Shown here: piece by piece, positions 1 to 9,198 of the stretch
How the letters are laid out: each line of letters starts with the position of its first letter
How positions within the stretch are numbered: the stretch's first letter is position 1
DNA from: CAZGMN01 sp964645765
GTDB lineage: Bacteria; Acidobacteriota; Aminicenantia; Aminicenantales; Aminicenantaceae
Assembly: GCA_964645765.1 (NCBI GenBank)
Contig: CAZYBE010000006.1
Location: 1-64,000 of the forward strand
DNA: 64,000 nt
Reading direction: 5' to 3'
Notes under the pieces: generated by a model
What the model saw: the letters and a program-made list of their open reading frames with translations, nothing else
Databases searched by the model: none
Told to the model about the DNA's origin: nothing
Made by a program: the position numbers and the translations under genes

Positions 1-85
1 CTCGCCGCCCGACTTCGTCGGGTTCCCTCGAAGAGCAAACTCCGATGGCTAAATCCTCAATGGTCGCTATGGCTATTTCCCAAAA
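1..85 (-). repeat. Edge of a dispersed intergenic repeat element
   Basis: No gene is visible before the insertion sequence. The reverse complement of 1-68 aligns with 42794-42861: both carry GCGACCATTGA, then a TTTAGCC block, a variable stretch of about 13 bases, CTTCGAGGG, a short hairpin and GGGCGGCGAG. Bases 71-85 are an exact 15-base inverse match to 15216-15230. The element belongs to the modular repeats listed further on and is cut by the window edge. Confidence 0.6.
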
Positions 86-116
86 CTTCTGTATCGAATA
101 AAAAAATTAAAAAAAG

Positions 117-139
117 GGGACTGTCCCACTAGTGTCCGG
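117..139. repeat. IS left end: target duplication plus terminal repeat
   Basis: Bases 117-127 (GGGACTGTCCC) recur in the same orientation at 1449-1459 and are read as an 11-bp target-site duplication, a normal length for IS4-family elements. Bases 128-139 (ACTAGTGTCCGG) form the left terminal inverted repeat. It matches the reverse complement of 1437-1448 at 10 of 12 positions. Confidence 0.8.
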
Positions 140-1448
140 TTATAACTTGAATAATTCCAACTGCTTACAGGAGTCATCCGTTAAATGTGTGTCGCAGAAC
201 TCTCTAAGTACTTGTAAAATCGACATTTTCTCAAAAGCCGTCACACTCAAAATTTGCAAAAAAGTGTAGAGATTCATCTCTAAATTCAACCGCTTTTTAA
301 TTATCGCTACTAACACATAAACTGAGATTGCTATCCATATCTGAGTCTTAACCGCATTCACAGATCTGCCATAAAAAAACTTTATCCGCAGATGTTGCTT
401 GACCCATTTGAAAAACAATTCTATCTGCCATCGGCATTTATAGAGTTGGGCAATCGTATATGGTGGAAGAATAAAATTATTGGTTAAAAAGGTCAACTTC
501 TTATTGCTTTCTGGATCGGTGAAACGGATGCGACGGAGTTTGTCTGGATAATACTCAGGTGTGTAGAGCCCAGTGAGAACGATTATCTGGTCGCATATCA
601 GGCCTTTCCACTTATCGACTGAACGAGAGTAGAGCCTACGGAACCTAATATTCGATTTAGAGCGGATAACAAAATAAGCTTTGAACTGCTCAAGGTCATA
701 GAGTCTTGAAAAATCCAGAAACCCTCGATCCATGATGTAGAAAGAACCAGGCTCTGGAATGAGCTCATCGAGGATGCATAAATCATACACTCTGGCATCT
801 GTGATCTTGATGAATATGGGGATAGAACCACGTAAATCTAATGCTGTGTGTAACTTAATAGCAGATTTACTTTTCTGGAATCTGGCCCATGGAAAAAGCG
901 AAAGACACAGATCAATCGTTGTTGAATCGAGTGCATAGACCGTCTCGTCTAGCTCAACACCAAAATCATCATCCGCATATAACTTCCTGGCCTGATCGAT
1001 TAGCACTTGGGCAAAATCCACATAGATGCGCCAGTCACGATTCTCATTGGCGTCAGCTAAAGTGCTCCGAGATACATTCCCACGAATCCCCATATGATAG
1101 AGTCTATCCTGCATCGAGTGCAGACAGGCTTCTATGTCTCGAAGACTCTCTCTGTAAGTGAGTTGAGCAAAAGCCATGCAGAGGAATTGATCTAGACAGG
1201 AAAAACTTTGTACTTTATAATTACCACGATAGCGCTTAACGCATTTTCGAAATTCATGTAGAGGCAGATAATCCATAATTTGGGAGAAGATGGTTCTTCC
1301 TGTATCCATGACCACTCCTTTCCTCAATAGAGAAAAGAGTGACCATAACATAAAATCCTGTCCAAATCGATTACAGGAAAAATCTGCCGTAAATGACTGT
1401 ATTAATTGGAGTTAGAAGGATTTCGAAATTCAACATCCGGACAGCAGT
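128..1448 (-). mobile_element. Complete IS4-family insertion sequence, 1321 bp
   Basis: The element has 12-bp terminal inverted repeats (128-139 and 1437-1448), an 11-bp direct duplication on both sides and a single intact transposase. Removing one duplication restores a 23-bp palindrome in the target: five A, GGGGAC, one central T, GTCCCC, five T. The insertion therefore split a perfect hairpin, which suggests the element prefers palindromes or REP-like sites. Intact ends and reading frame suggest a recent and possibly active copy. Only one copy lies in this window. Confidence 0.85.
140..1309 (-). CDS. IS4-family transposase (DDE, YREK motif)
   Basis: This 389-aa transposase catalyses movement of the surrounding element. 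The DDE triad is visible as D128 in ALDSTT, D194 in IMDRGF and E297. The last lies in YKCRWQIELFFKWVK, which fits the IS4 signature Y-x2-R-x3-E-x6-K exactly. The first 75 residues resemble the DUF4372 domain often found at the start of such transposases. The frame is open further upstream, but the ATG at 1309 is preferred because AAAGGAG lies 5-6 bases before it. The stop codon lies just inside the left end of the element. No frameshift or internal stop is present. Confidence 0.9.
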   Translation of the reverse strand: MDTGRTIFSQIMDYLPLHEFRKCVKRYRGNYKVQSFSCLDQFLCMAFAQLTYRESLRDIEACLHSMQDRLYHMGIRGNVSRSTLADANENRDWRIYVDFAQVLIDQARKLYADDDFGVELDETVYALDSTTIDLCLSLFPWARFQKSKSAIKLHTALDLRGSIPIFIKITDARVYDLCILDELIPEPGSFYIMDRGFLDFSRLYDLEQFKAYFVIRSKSNIRFRRLYSRSVDKWKGLICDQIIVLTGLYTPEYYPDKLRRIRFTDPESNKKLTFLTNNFILPPYTIAQLYKCRWQIELFFKWVKQHLRIKFFYGRSVNAVKTQIWIAISVYVLVAIIKKRLNLEMNLYTFLQILSVTAFEKMSILQVLREFCDTHLTDDSCKQLELFKL

Positions 1449-1459
1449 GGGACTGTCCC
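1437..1459. repeat. IS right end: terminal repeat plus target duplication
   Basis: Bases 1437-1448 are the right terminal inverted repeat and 1449-1459 the second copy of the 11-bp target duplication GGGACTGTCCC. The T-run that follows completes the palindrome that the element split. Confidence 0.8.
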
Positions 1460-1476
1460 CTTTTTCTTTTTTTGGT

Positions 1477-1506
1477 TTGCAAACGATTGGTTTCTTGTAT
1501 TATAAT
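1477..1506 (+). promoter_or_regulatory. Probable sigma70-type promoter for the DUF3943 gene
   Basis: TTGCAA (1477-1482) and TATAAT (1501-1506) are separated by 18 bases, ending 24 bases before the ATG at 1531. It lies just outside the IS right end, so the insertion may have separated it from upstream control sequences. Confidence 0.5.
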
Positions 1507-1530
1507 TATTAGCACAGTAGGGTAATAAAA

Positions 1531-3105
1531 ATGAAAAAAAGAGTCATCGTCGCTGTAGCTGCGCTATTTGTTTTATCTGCTTTTAATTCTCCAACCTTAG
1601 CTGCAAGGAAAACAAAGAATAACGATTCTGGCCCTCAATCCCAGACCCCAAAGTTATCATTTACTTATAAGTCCTATTCTCTTTCATTGGCTTTTGCCCA
1701 AGAGGAAAAATTTTTGGAAGGCGCTGCAGAGCCCGATGGCACCAATTTTTATCCAGATCATATGGCTCAAAGAATAAATGATGCCATTGCCCAATTCAAC
1801 TTAACTGCTAAAAAAGACCAGGCATCTGCTCTTAAGAAATACCCTCCTCTAATTTTAAGGCAGGACAACAGAAAGTATTATACAAAAACAGCTCTCGAGA
1901 TTTTAGAGTTAAATTTTGGCTTATGGGCTTTCGACAGGTTTGTCGTCAACGAGAGCTGGGCAAAAATCACCCTGGGAACTATCCTCGATAACTTCAGCAA
2001 AAGTTTCGAATGGGATTATGACACTTTTGTCACCAACCAGCTGGGACATCCTTATCATGGAGCCATGTTTCACACTTTGGCCAGGACAAACGGGTTTGGC
2101 TTCTTTGAATCCACGCTTTATACAGCCCTGGGGAGCTACATCTGGGAGGTCGCTCTGGAATCGATTCGCCCCTCGACAAATGATATGATTATGACCACGT
2201 TTGGGGGGATAACTTTGGGTGAAGCCCTGTACAGAATGGCCGGGCTCATTGCCGACGAAAGCTCAGCAGGTCTGGAAAGAGCACTCCGAGAATCTTTATG
2301 CTTTCTTGTTGACCCGGTTTATGGCCTTAAACTTTTCACTGGCAGCGCCTATAAACTGAGGAATCCCCAGGAGAGGCACAATTATGTGCTTAATTTTCCT
2401 TTAGGAGCCTACGGTTCGTCGGCAAAAGAAACGAGCTTTGTCGTCGCTGCAAATATGGAATACAGGGATTATCTAAGAAGCAATCTTTCTGCCATAAATC
2501 CTTATGACTGGTTCTCCCTCAACTGCAGGTTTGGCCTTCGTGATAACGGTTTTCATGATAAAGAACTCTATACAACCGGAGTGCTTGCTGGGAAAAAAAT
2601 AAAAAACAATCTGGCCGGTCTATTCGGAGTTTTTGATTACATCAACACTCATCTTGCGGACAAGATGTCTGCTCTTGGAATTGGTCCCGGCCTGGTCACT
2701 TCCTTTAATTCTGATTCAAGCCTGTTTTTCAACAGCTCCGGCGTCCTTTCATTCATATTTGGAGGCAGCAGCCCCTCGATTGACTTGGAAGAATATCATC
2801 TCGGCAAGAGGAAGGACGGGCCCTATTTCCTCGGGACAGGAATACTGGGAAAACTCAATCTGGAGCTCGGAAAGGAAGGGCTGGGCAGTATTCAAACCGG
2901 CCTGTCCAAATACTGGGTTCATTCCATGTCCACCGCAGCTAATGAATATCTTCTCATCTCTTCGTTCAACATCAATTATGATTTGTCAAACACCGCACAG
3001 ATAAGGCTTGAGTATGATTATTATTTTAGAAACGGAACACTTCAAGAGCAAAGTGCCAGCGGAGAAAATCACGCTCTTCGCGCCCTCTATGTCTTTAAAT
3101 TTTAA
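1531..3105 (+). CDS. DUF3943 outer-membrane protein
   Basis: This 524-aa exported protein has a signal peptide (residues 1-24, basic start, hydrophobic core, cleavage near LAA). Residues about 145-242 match the DUF3943 family: NQLGHPYHGAMFH, then ARTNG, GSYIWE, PSTNDMIMTT and GGITLGE. The second half has alternating polar and aromatic strands and ends in YVFKF with a terminal Phe, typical of outer-membrane beta-barrels. The function of DUF3943 is not established. The gene stands alone and is convergent with the large propeller-barrel gene, with a short repeat hairpin between them. The ribosome-binding site is weak (GTAGGG). Confidence 0.75.
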   Translation: MKKRVIVAVAALFVLSAFNSPTLAARKTKNNDSGPQSQTPKLSFTYKSYSLSLAFAQEEKFLEGAAEPDGTNFYPDHMAQRINDAIAQFNLTAKKDQASALKKYPPLILRQDNRKYYTKTALEILELNFGLWAFDRFVVNESWAKITLGTILDNFSKSFEWDYDTFVTNQLGHPYHGAMFHTLARTNGFGFFESTLYTALGSYIWEVALESIRPSTNDMIMTTFGGITLGEALYRMAGLIADESSAGLERALRESLCFLVDPVYGLKLFTGSAYKLRNPQERHNYVLNFPLGAYGSSAKETSFVVAANMEYRDYLRSNLSAINPYDWFSLNCRFGLRDNGFHDKELYTTGVLAGKKIKNNLAGLFGVFDYINTHLADKMSALGIGPGLVTSFNSDSSLFFNSSGVLSFIFGGSSPSIDLEEYHLGKRKDGPYFLGTGILGKLNLELGKEGLGSIQTGLSKYWVHSMSTAANEYLLISSFNINYDLSNTAQIRLEYDYYFRNGTLQEQSASGENHALRALYVFKF

Positions 3106-3118
3106 GAATTCACTTTAC

Positions 3119-3146
3119 GTGTTTTCGAAACACCTGGCCTGATCTA
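3119..3146. repeat. Repeat arm: GTGTTT-TCG-AAACAC hairpin
   Basis: A perfect 6-bp stem with a TCG loop (3119-3133) is followed by CTGGCCTGATC. This is one arm of the element seen complete at 7810-7897 and 61430-61468. Lying between two convergent genes, it could also stop transcription from both sides, though it lacks a clear T-run. Confidence 0.55.
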
Positions 3147-3159
3147 GAAAATCCCAAAT

Positions 3160-6100
3160 TTAGAATCCAGGAATAAAAGAAATCTGAAAGCGCCAGTTTT
3201 TATTGGGCCTGTCGAAGGGCTTGACGTAGTTGACTCCAAGAACGAGATAGCCAAAAACATTCATCCGCAGGCCAATCCCTGCGCTTGTCACCGGTTTTCG
3301 TCCGCCGCCCAGAAACGAGGCTTTGCGGTTTGCTTCAAGAACACCAAATATTGGGTCAGAAAGCACATCGTCATTCCACCACGCAACACCTGCATCATAG
3401 AAGAGGAAAAATTCTATAGGAAGGATGCCGTAAAACCCTCTTCCTATGCCGAGAACATTGAACAGAGGAAAGCGCAGCTCGGCGTTGGCCACCATCATTT
3501 TGCTTCCCCAGAGCCGGCCAAAGTCAAAATTCTCATCGTAGCCAAAAGAGTTATAATCGTAGCCGCGGACAAAGTAGTCGTAGCCCAAAAAAAGCGGGTA
3601 AAGACGGTCGTCTTCACCGCCCTTTCCATAGCGGCCATAATGCAAAAGGCGAAAGGCCAGAGTGAATGGCTTTATGGGCATAAAATAACGGCGATAGTCG
3701 GCGAGGATGGTATAGAAATTAATCGAGCCAACATAGGGTGCAGCTTCAAAACGATAGCTCTGCCCGATGAGGGGGCTGGTCGCTCCGAAAAAGGAACTGT
3801 CATAAACCAGGGCCGCAGAAGCTGTTGCGAATTTAAGGCTTGGCGGTGCATCGAGGCTTTGTTTATCGTAAGAGACTAGATTCCACGCATAATCGTAACC
3901 ATAAGTGTATGTGACCGCGTTAAAATCGATTAGCCTGAAGCCAGCCGAGACCTCGAAGCGTTGCAGCTGACTGAAGGGATAGAACGCAAACCCGGACAAT
4001 TGATAATCTATCTGGCGATAGATTAGTTCTTGTTGTACGTAAGGATAATAAGGCAGACCATAAGCCTCCCCGGGGCCCTCAGAAATAGAACCATAAACAT
4101 ATGGAATGCGCATAGCCACACCTCCCCAGTTCAATCGGTGCTGGCTGTTCTGGTAGCCGACCATAGCTATGGAATCGATGAGTCGGCTGTAGATATCGGT
4201 CACTCCCACCAAATTGTGGTAACCAAGCATATCACTGAACGATAAGGCGATTCCTCCGCCTCCATAAGAGCCGAAGCGATCAGCACCAATAGCCACCTGA
4301 GGCTGGCTGATATTATCCAGCTTCAAAGTCGGTTTATAATCGTTGACTCGAAACTCAGTTTCCTTGGGAAGTCCGAACAATGGATTTTTTAAAAGACCGA
4401 GAACTTCTCCTTCTTGCTTTTTTCGCGGAGGAAGGATTGAGGGGTTGACTTCTCCTAACTTCGATATCAATTCTTTCCCGGCTACAGCCTGGGCAGAATC
4501 TATGGTATAGATACCAAATTTGTCTTCATCATAGAGGGAATAGGCAAGTTGGCCGTTTTCTTGAGAAAAAGAGATAGCCGGGCTTGATTCGGTTATGCCG
4601 CTCACTCCGGTGTAAATATTTGTCACTTCGTAGATTTTCTGGTTCTCCAAGTCAATTCTATAGATATTGGATATTCCGTTCTGGTCAGACAAGAAATAGA
4701 GGCTTTTTGAATCCGCAGACCATTGGGGATTTATATTCTTTGCCCCGGCAAAAGCAGGAACTTTCTGAATTTCCCCTGTCTCGGGGTTCATCAAAGCCAG
4801 GTCCAGAGTTCCTATGTTCAACAGGGAAAGGTCTGTGGAGAATCTCTCAGTCGAAAAGGCTATGGAATGTCCGTCAGGTGCCCAAGAAGGATAGAGGTCG
4901 CCAAATGAGTCGTTAGTCATCCTTTTCAGATTGCCAGTTTGAAGGTCATAGATGAAGATATCTGTCAGGCCGCCGACCAAAGCTGAGAAGGCAACAAAGC
5001 GGCCATCCGGAGACCAACTTGGGCTTAAAATCTCACCCAGTTGTGGAAAAGAAACCTCCTTCTCTATATCTCCTTTCTCCATATTCATCATGGTGAGAAT
5101 TGGCTTTCCCTGGTTTATCGCTCCGAAGACAAATTGCTTTCCATTAGCACTCCAGTTTCCAGAGGATTTAATGAATTGCAGGCTTTCAAAATGAGGATTA
5201 AGGGCAGTATTCGTAAGTTTCCGCTTGATGCTGCCTGTTTGAGCATCTGCCAGATACAGGTCGATTGAAAAAAGGTCCCGGGTCGAAAAGTAGACAATCT
5301 CCTTGCCGTTTGGACTAAGAGAGGGTGAGATATTATATCTGTTCATTAACGACCCTACGACCAACGGCCGGCTATATTCGCCATAGAGTTGAGTCATCGA
5401 GGAAAGAGGCGTGTAGGCCTCTTTGAGTGCCTTCTGCCAGTCTTTGGAAAGAGCCTCCTCAGAAACTCCTAAAATCCTTTTAAAAGCCGTCCTATAATCG
5501 CCTGTCCTGCTGACTGCCTTCATGATTTTTGCCACTGCGGCATCGCCCCACCTTCCGGTGATATATGCCCAGACGGCTTGACCATAGCGATAAGGAAAAT
5601 ATTCTGGATTTTCGAGTTTTCTGATTGCCGGAATTTTGTCCCTGCGGGTGATATCACGCATCCACATGGATGTGTTAGCATCGACCGGCCCGATCGAGAG
5701 ATACTCTGCCTGACCCTCGATGAACCACAGCGGAAGCCGAAGAGCTGCGGGAGCCTCGCTGGCATATCTCGGGGCCCCCTGAGAGGTGATGTCAAATTGG
5801 AAGGCGTGGACAAGCTCGTGCCCGATGACATGGTCGGAATCAGCCAAGGAAGAACCGAGAGGGAGGATAATCCTGCGCTTGGTTATCTCGGTCACCCCGC
5901 CCGTTCCCTCGCCAATAAGATCAGGAATGGCCGTTGTCTGCTGAAAATCAGGAGAGCTGGCATAGAGGATAAGAGGCTGACGGCCCCTCAACTGGTGATT
6001 GAAGATTCGAGAAAGGCGCGCATACCAGCGCTCTGCCATTCGAGCTCCAATCTTGGCTGCCTCCTGGTTTTCAGGATAAAAGTAAACATCAAAGTGCTCA

Positions 6101-6240
6101 GTCTTCATCACCCTGAACTTGAAACTCTTATACTCAACCTTGTTCCGTCCGAAATACTGGGCGTTCAAGGAAGAGACAGAGAGAATTGAGATAAGAAGCA
6201 AAAAAATAAAAAAGAATCTCACTCGTATTGAAAGATTCAT
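3160..6240 (-). CDS. Secreted metalloprotease / TolB-like propeller / outer-membrane barrel protein
   Basis: This 1026-aa protein has three parts. After a signal peptide (residues 1-27) comes a gluzincin-type peptidase domain of the peptidase MA kind: HELVH at 141-145 supplies two zinc His and the catalytic Glu, and the Glu in WFIEGQAEY (E175) is the likely third ligand. Residues about 295-600 hold repeated PD40/WD40-like blades (SPSWSPDGRFVAFSA, YPSWAPDGHSIAFST and others). Residues about 680-1026 form a BamA-like surface-antigen barrel ending in IPGF. The design implies a cell-surface anchored protease or peptide-binding protein. TAAGGAG precedes the ATG. The substrate is unknown. Confidence 0.8.
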   Translation of the reverse strand: MNLSIRVRFFFIFLLLISILSVSSLNAQYFGRNKVEYKSFKFRVMKTEHFDVYFYPENQEAAKIGARMAERWYARLSRIFNHQLRGRQPLILYASSPDFQQTTAIPDLIGEGTGGVTEITKRRIILPLGSSLADSDHVIGHELVHAFQFDITSQGAPRYASEAPAALRLPLWFIEGQAEYLSIGPVDANTSMWMRDITRRDKIPAIRKLENPEYFPYRYGQAVWAYITGRWGDAAVAKIMKAVSRTGDYRTAFKRILGVSEEALSKDWQKALKEAYTPLSSMTQLYGEYSRPLVVGSLMNRYNISPSLSPNGKEIVYFSTRDLFSIDLYLADAQTGSIKRKLTNTALNPHFESLQFIKSSGNWSANGKQFVFGAINQGKPILTMMNMEKGDIEKEVSFPQLGEILSPSWSPDGRFVAFSALVGGLTDIFIYDLQTGNLKRMTNDSFGDLYPSWAPDGHSIAFSTERFSTDLSLLNIGTLDLALMNPETGEIQKVPAFAGAKNINPQWSADSKSLYFLSDQNGISNIYRIDLENQKIYEVTNIYTGVSGITESSPAISFSQENGQLAYSLYDEDKFGIYTIDSAQAVAGKELISKLGEVNPSILPPRKKQEGEVLGLLKNPLFGLPKETEFRVNDYKPTLKLDNISQPQVAIGADRFGSYGGGGIALSFSDMLGYHNLVGVTDIYSRLIDSIAMVGYQNSQHRLNWGGVAMRIPYVYGSISEGPGEAYGLPYYPYVQQELIYRQIDYQLSGFAFYPFSQLQRFEVSAGFRLIDFNAVTYTYGYDYAWNLVSYDKQSLDAPPSLKFATASAALVYDSSFFGATSPLIGQSYRFEAAPYVGSINFYTILADYRRYFMPIKPFTLAFRLLHYGRYGKGGEDDRLYPLFLGYDYFVRGYDYNSFGYDENFDFGRLWGSKMMVANAELRFPLFNVLGIGRGFYGILPIEFFLFYDAGVAWWNDDVLSDPIFGVLEANRKASFLGGGRKPVTSAGIGLRMNVFGYLVLGVNYVKPFDRPNKNWRFQISFIPGF

Positions 6241-6282
6241 CGCTTTTTCTCCTTAAATAAAATTAGAACTTCTGTAAAAATT

Positions 6283-6310
6283 ATTATAAAACAAATTGAA
6301 TTAAACACAA
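6283..6310 (-). promoter_or_regulatory. Candidate promoter for the metalloprotease-barrel gene
   Basis: Read on the minus strand, TTGTGT (6310-6305) is followed after 16 bases by TATAAT (6288-6283), with the ATG about 42 bases downstream. The remaining intergenic stretch up to 6568 is AT-rich; I see no gene or repeat in it. Confidence 0.4.
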
Positions 6311-6568
6311 GTGTCTGGTTCCTTCCTATCCAGCTCTTATCTGCGCAAAAAAGACAAAACTAACGCTCATACTGAGCCATGAATCACTCGAATAAATCGT
6401 GACTTGAATCGCCTGGCTTGAGCTTTTTATATCATACAATTAAAAGCGCCTCCATGGTTAAATATGCCAAAGCAAATTTCGTGCCAATTAAAAAAACTAA
6501 AAGACCGGGAAGAAAGTTACCTCTGTTGTCATAAAAATGAGACATATGTCGCGCAGAAAAAGCCTATC

Positions 6569-7759
6569 TTAACAAATTTTTTTGAAACGCAGATAGCCAA
6601 GATATCCGATAAGAATGAGAAAATTTACGGTGATGACAGACCAAGACATGAACTCAGAATAGAGCTTCCTTCCCATGAGGTCATATAAGGAAAAAGCAAT
6701 GACAGAGAAATTAAAAGCAAGAAAAATCCTCCAAAATTTTGAATAACTGAAGAAGTTTTGGATGACAAGCATTACTCCTAAGGCCGAGATCACAAGGGTG
6801 TAATCCCATCCCAGTGGAGATATCAGAGGTATTAAAACGAGGAGAATCGAACATTCCAGGATTGAGGCCCGGGCCATTCCTCTGCCTTTTAAGACAAGAA
6901 CCAAGACCAAGGCGGCAAGAATGGCTGCGGCTGTCCCAGCAAGAATGAGAGAGAGAGTTTGATTCTGAGTCCATTTGGCAAAAAGCGCGATGATGGAAAT
7001 GTTATCCTGAGAAGTAAAATAAATGGGTGTCGAGCGAGAAAGGGTTGATATCCATTCTTTGAGCAAGATTAGATTTCCTCGAAAGCCATAGAAAAAAGAA
7101 GGGATAAGGAGAGTCAAGATTAAAAAGCCAAGCCCGCTTAAGATAGGCATAAATTTTTTCTTCACTAAAAAATAAGGAAAAAAAATTAAAGCATAAGGCT
7201 TCAAGGCGGTTGCCAATCCGCAAAAGACTCCAGCACATATTTCCTTCTTCGAATTATTCTTTCCTTTGGCAGTCAAATTTGAAGGGGGAGCCGCGACTTG
7301 CTGCTGGAAGCCATTCGTCAAGAATAGAATCATGAGAAGAAGGACTGCAGTCACAACAGCATTGATTTGTCCCAGTTGAATCTCCCTCAGGACAAACTTG
7401 GCCAAAACCAAAGGAGTGAAGATGAAAAGGTAAACGGATTTTCCTTCTGGGCGAAGAATCTTGTTTGAAAGATAAAAAAGAGAAAATGAAGAGAATATAA
7501 CGATCGAGTACCAGATGAACTTGGCTAAATCGAGGGGCAGAAAGGATAGGGGGAGGTACAGGAAGGCAGAAAAGGGAGGATATTTGAACATGTAGTGGCC
7601 ATCCTGGACCTGATAGAGCGTCTCCCCTACTGCGAACCTCTCTCCTGCTTTGTAATTGACTTCAAAATCCTTCATGTCTTCTCTGACTTTGAAGACAAAA
7701 AGCAAGAAGAAAATGAGGGAAATAAGCAGGATGAGAAGAAAAGTTTTTCTTTTTTGCAC
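6569..7759 (-). CDS. GT87-family (DUF2029) membrane glycosyltransferase
   Basis: This 396-aa integral membrane protein has about nine or ten hydrophobic segments. The region DFEVNYKAGERF through MFKYPPFSAFLYLP matches the conserved first loop of the GT87/DUF2029 family: an acidic residue after the first membrane segment and the motif YPP. The family contains polyprenol-phosphate-dependent mannosyltransferases acting on the outer face of the inner membrane. The start is GTG, with AGGAG six bases upstream. It lies on the same strand as the GT9 gene, separated by a repeat element, and both may serve surface-glycan assembly. The sugar and acceptor are not known. Confidence 0.75.
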   Translation of the reverse strand: MQKRKTFLLILLISLIFFLLFVFKVREDMKDFEVNYKAGERFAVGETLYQVQDGHYMFKYPPFSAFLYLPLSFLPLDLAKFIWYSIVIFSSFSLFYLSNKILRPEGKSVYLFIFTPLVLAKFVLREIQLGQINAVVTAVLLLMILFLTNGFQQQVAAPPSNLTAKGKNNSKKEICAGVFCGLATALKPYALIFFPYFLVKKKFMPILSGLGFLILTLLIPSFFYGFRGNLILLKEWISTLSRSTPIYFTSQDNISIIALFAKWTQNQTLSLILAGTAAAILAALVLVLVLKGRGMARASILECSILLVLIPLISPLGWDYTLVISALGVMLVIQNFFSYSKFWRIFLAFNFSVIAFSLYDLMGRKLYSEFMSWSVITVNFLILIGYLGYLRFKKIC

Positions 7760-7809
7760 CAGCTACTCCTGATTAAAAAGAAAGCATCCGAAAATCCGTG
7801 ATATGACTA

Positions 7810-7897
7810 GGATCAGGTTGGGTGTTGATAAAACCGTTTGAATAGCTCCGGCTGGCAATAGCAGGCCTGCATGTTTTCGAGACACCCCGCCTGATCC
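7810..7897. repeat. Complete 88-bp modular palindromic repeat
   Basis: The ends are GGATCAGG (7810-7817) and CCTGATCC (7890-7897). The left arm continues to a tail CCGTTTGAA; the right arm, read inverted, continues through GGTGTCTCGAAAA to a tail CATGCAGG. The same arms and tails recur at 51637-51852, 61430-61468 and 63309-63345, so this copy defines the unnested form of the family. It fills the gap between two minus-strand genes. Confidence 0.7.
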
Positions 7898-7945
7898 ATA
7901 ATATTCATTTTCATCTGTAAATTTCCCGAACCATGAGTTCCAGGG

Positions 7946-9163
7946 TTATTCAAATATTTGTTTTTTCACTTCCTGATAAACTTCCCTGGCCGAGATTGCC
8001 TTCAAACATTTATTGTCATTGCAGGGCGACTGGCGATGATTGAAGGCTGAGATGCAAGGGCTGCAGGAATAATTGGCATAAAAAACATGGCAGCTTTTTG
8101 CCAGCGGACCGTAGAGATTTGGAGTCTCAGGGCCAAAAAGAGCAAAGGTCTTGATATCGGTCATGCTTGAAAAATGGACAGGGCCGCTGTCGTTGGTGAC
8201 CAGAGCGCTGGACAAGCTGTATAGGGCTATCAACTCTGGAAAAGATGTCCTTCCGGAAAAATTCAGACACCTTTCCGAGCCCACAGCTTTACGGATTCTC
8301 TCAGCATACTCTCTCTCCGATTCTGTTCCGGTGATAACAACATAAACCCCCTCATGCTGGAGAATAAGCTCTGCCAGCTCGACATAATTCTCAGAAGGCC
8401 AACGCCTGACTGGAACCAAGTCGCTCGCATTAGGATTGAGCAGGATAATTTTTTCTGCAGCGGCTATATCCTTATTCTCGTCTTTTAATTTTGACAGGAC
8501 TTGCGTCTTTTCTTCCTTTGATATTTTTAATTTCGGAATTTCAAGAATCTCTCCCGCGATAGGCTTTTTGGTCAGCGGCAATTCACCCTGGGGAGATTTC
8601 AAAGCATAAATCAAGTTAAGAAGGTTATAAGCAATATGAAGGTGAGGGTTGAAGGCCACTCTGTGCGTTAGAAAATTTCCTCGGTATAAGCCTTCATTAT
8701 GATACCTGTAGTAGCCCACCCTGTTTTTGGCGCCGATGAGATAGCTCAGAATCGCCGTGAACCTGGCAAATAACTCCATGTCCACGGCGACGCTTATCTT
8801 TTCCCTTCTCAGCTTCCATAGCGCAGCGATTGCTGTCAGAAAAAATTTAATAAAATTCTTGCTGCTGACTGTTATCACTTTATCTTCTGCAAAGATGTCC
8901 AAAATGTCCACAGCATAACGGTTCTCTTTAAAAGTCAGAAAATAAAGCTCTGCTTCAGGAAAAAGCTCTTTGGTCTTTTTAAAGAGAGAGCAGGCCAGTA
9001 CCATGCTTCCCATCTCAGACAATTCCATGAATAGAATTTTCCTCGGACTTTTTACGGGTTCAGGCTTCCGGACTATTTTTACAAGTCCATGAGCCCAGGA
9101 AAGAAAAAAGCAGACAGGCACGCCAAGCCTGCGGTCAATAAATCTCATAACGTCAACTTTCAT
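7946..9163 (-). CDS. GT9-family glycosyltransferase (heptosyltransferase-like)
   Basis: This 405-aa cytoplasmic enzyme is probably attached to the inner face of the membrane. ILFMELSEMGSMVLA near residue 45 corresponds to the GT9 N-terminal nucleotide-sugar fold, and VTNDSGPVHFSSMT followed by FALFGPETP is the family's C-terminal donor-binding signature. Known members transfer heptose or related sugars to the lipopolysaccharide core. A C-terminal Cys-rich stretch (YSCSPC, then SPCNDNKC) appears in some GT9 proteins. Proximity to the GT87 gene supports a surface polysaccharide role. Donor and acceptor cannot be told from sequence. The ribosome-binding site is weak. Confidence 0.8.
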   Translation of the reverse strand: MKVDVMRFIDRRLGVPVCFFLSWAHGLVKIVRKPEPVKSPRKILFMELSEMGSMVLACSLFKKTKELFPEAELYFLTFKENRYAVDILDIFAEDKVITVSSKNFIKFFLTAIAALWKLRREKISVAVDMELFARFTAILSYLIGAKNRVGYYRYHNEGLYRGNFLTHRVAFNPHLHIAYNLLNLIYALKSPQGELPLTKKPIAGEILEIPKLKISKEEKTQVLSKLKDENKDIAAAEKIILLNPNASDLVPVRRWPSENYVELAELILQHEGVYVVITGTESEREYAERIRKAVGSERCLNFSGRTSFPELIALYSLSSALVTNDSGPVHFSSMTDIKTFALFGPETPNLYGPLAKSCHVFYANYSCSPCISAFNHRQSPCNDNKCLKAISAREVYQEVKKQIFE

Positions 9164-9198
9164 CTCAATAATTTCTTGGAAGTTTTTCCTCTATTTTT

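Noticed and set aside
111..1465. A single 29-base terminal inverted repeat at each IS end
   Set aside because: The outer part, GGGACTGTCCC, is in the same orientation on both sides and palindromic by itself, so it is better read as a target duplication; the real inverted repeats are the inner 12 bases.
5578..6189. 203-codon plus-strand frame inside the metalloprotease gene
   Set aside because: It lies wholly within the conserved HELVH domain on the other strand and has no start signal.
6464..6688. Plus-strand frame of 74 codons
   Set aside because: It overlaps the GT87 gene for half its length, has no ribosome-binding site and no recognisable pattern.
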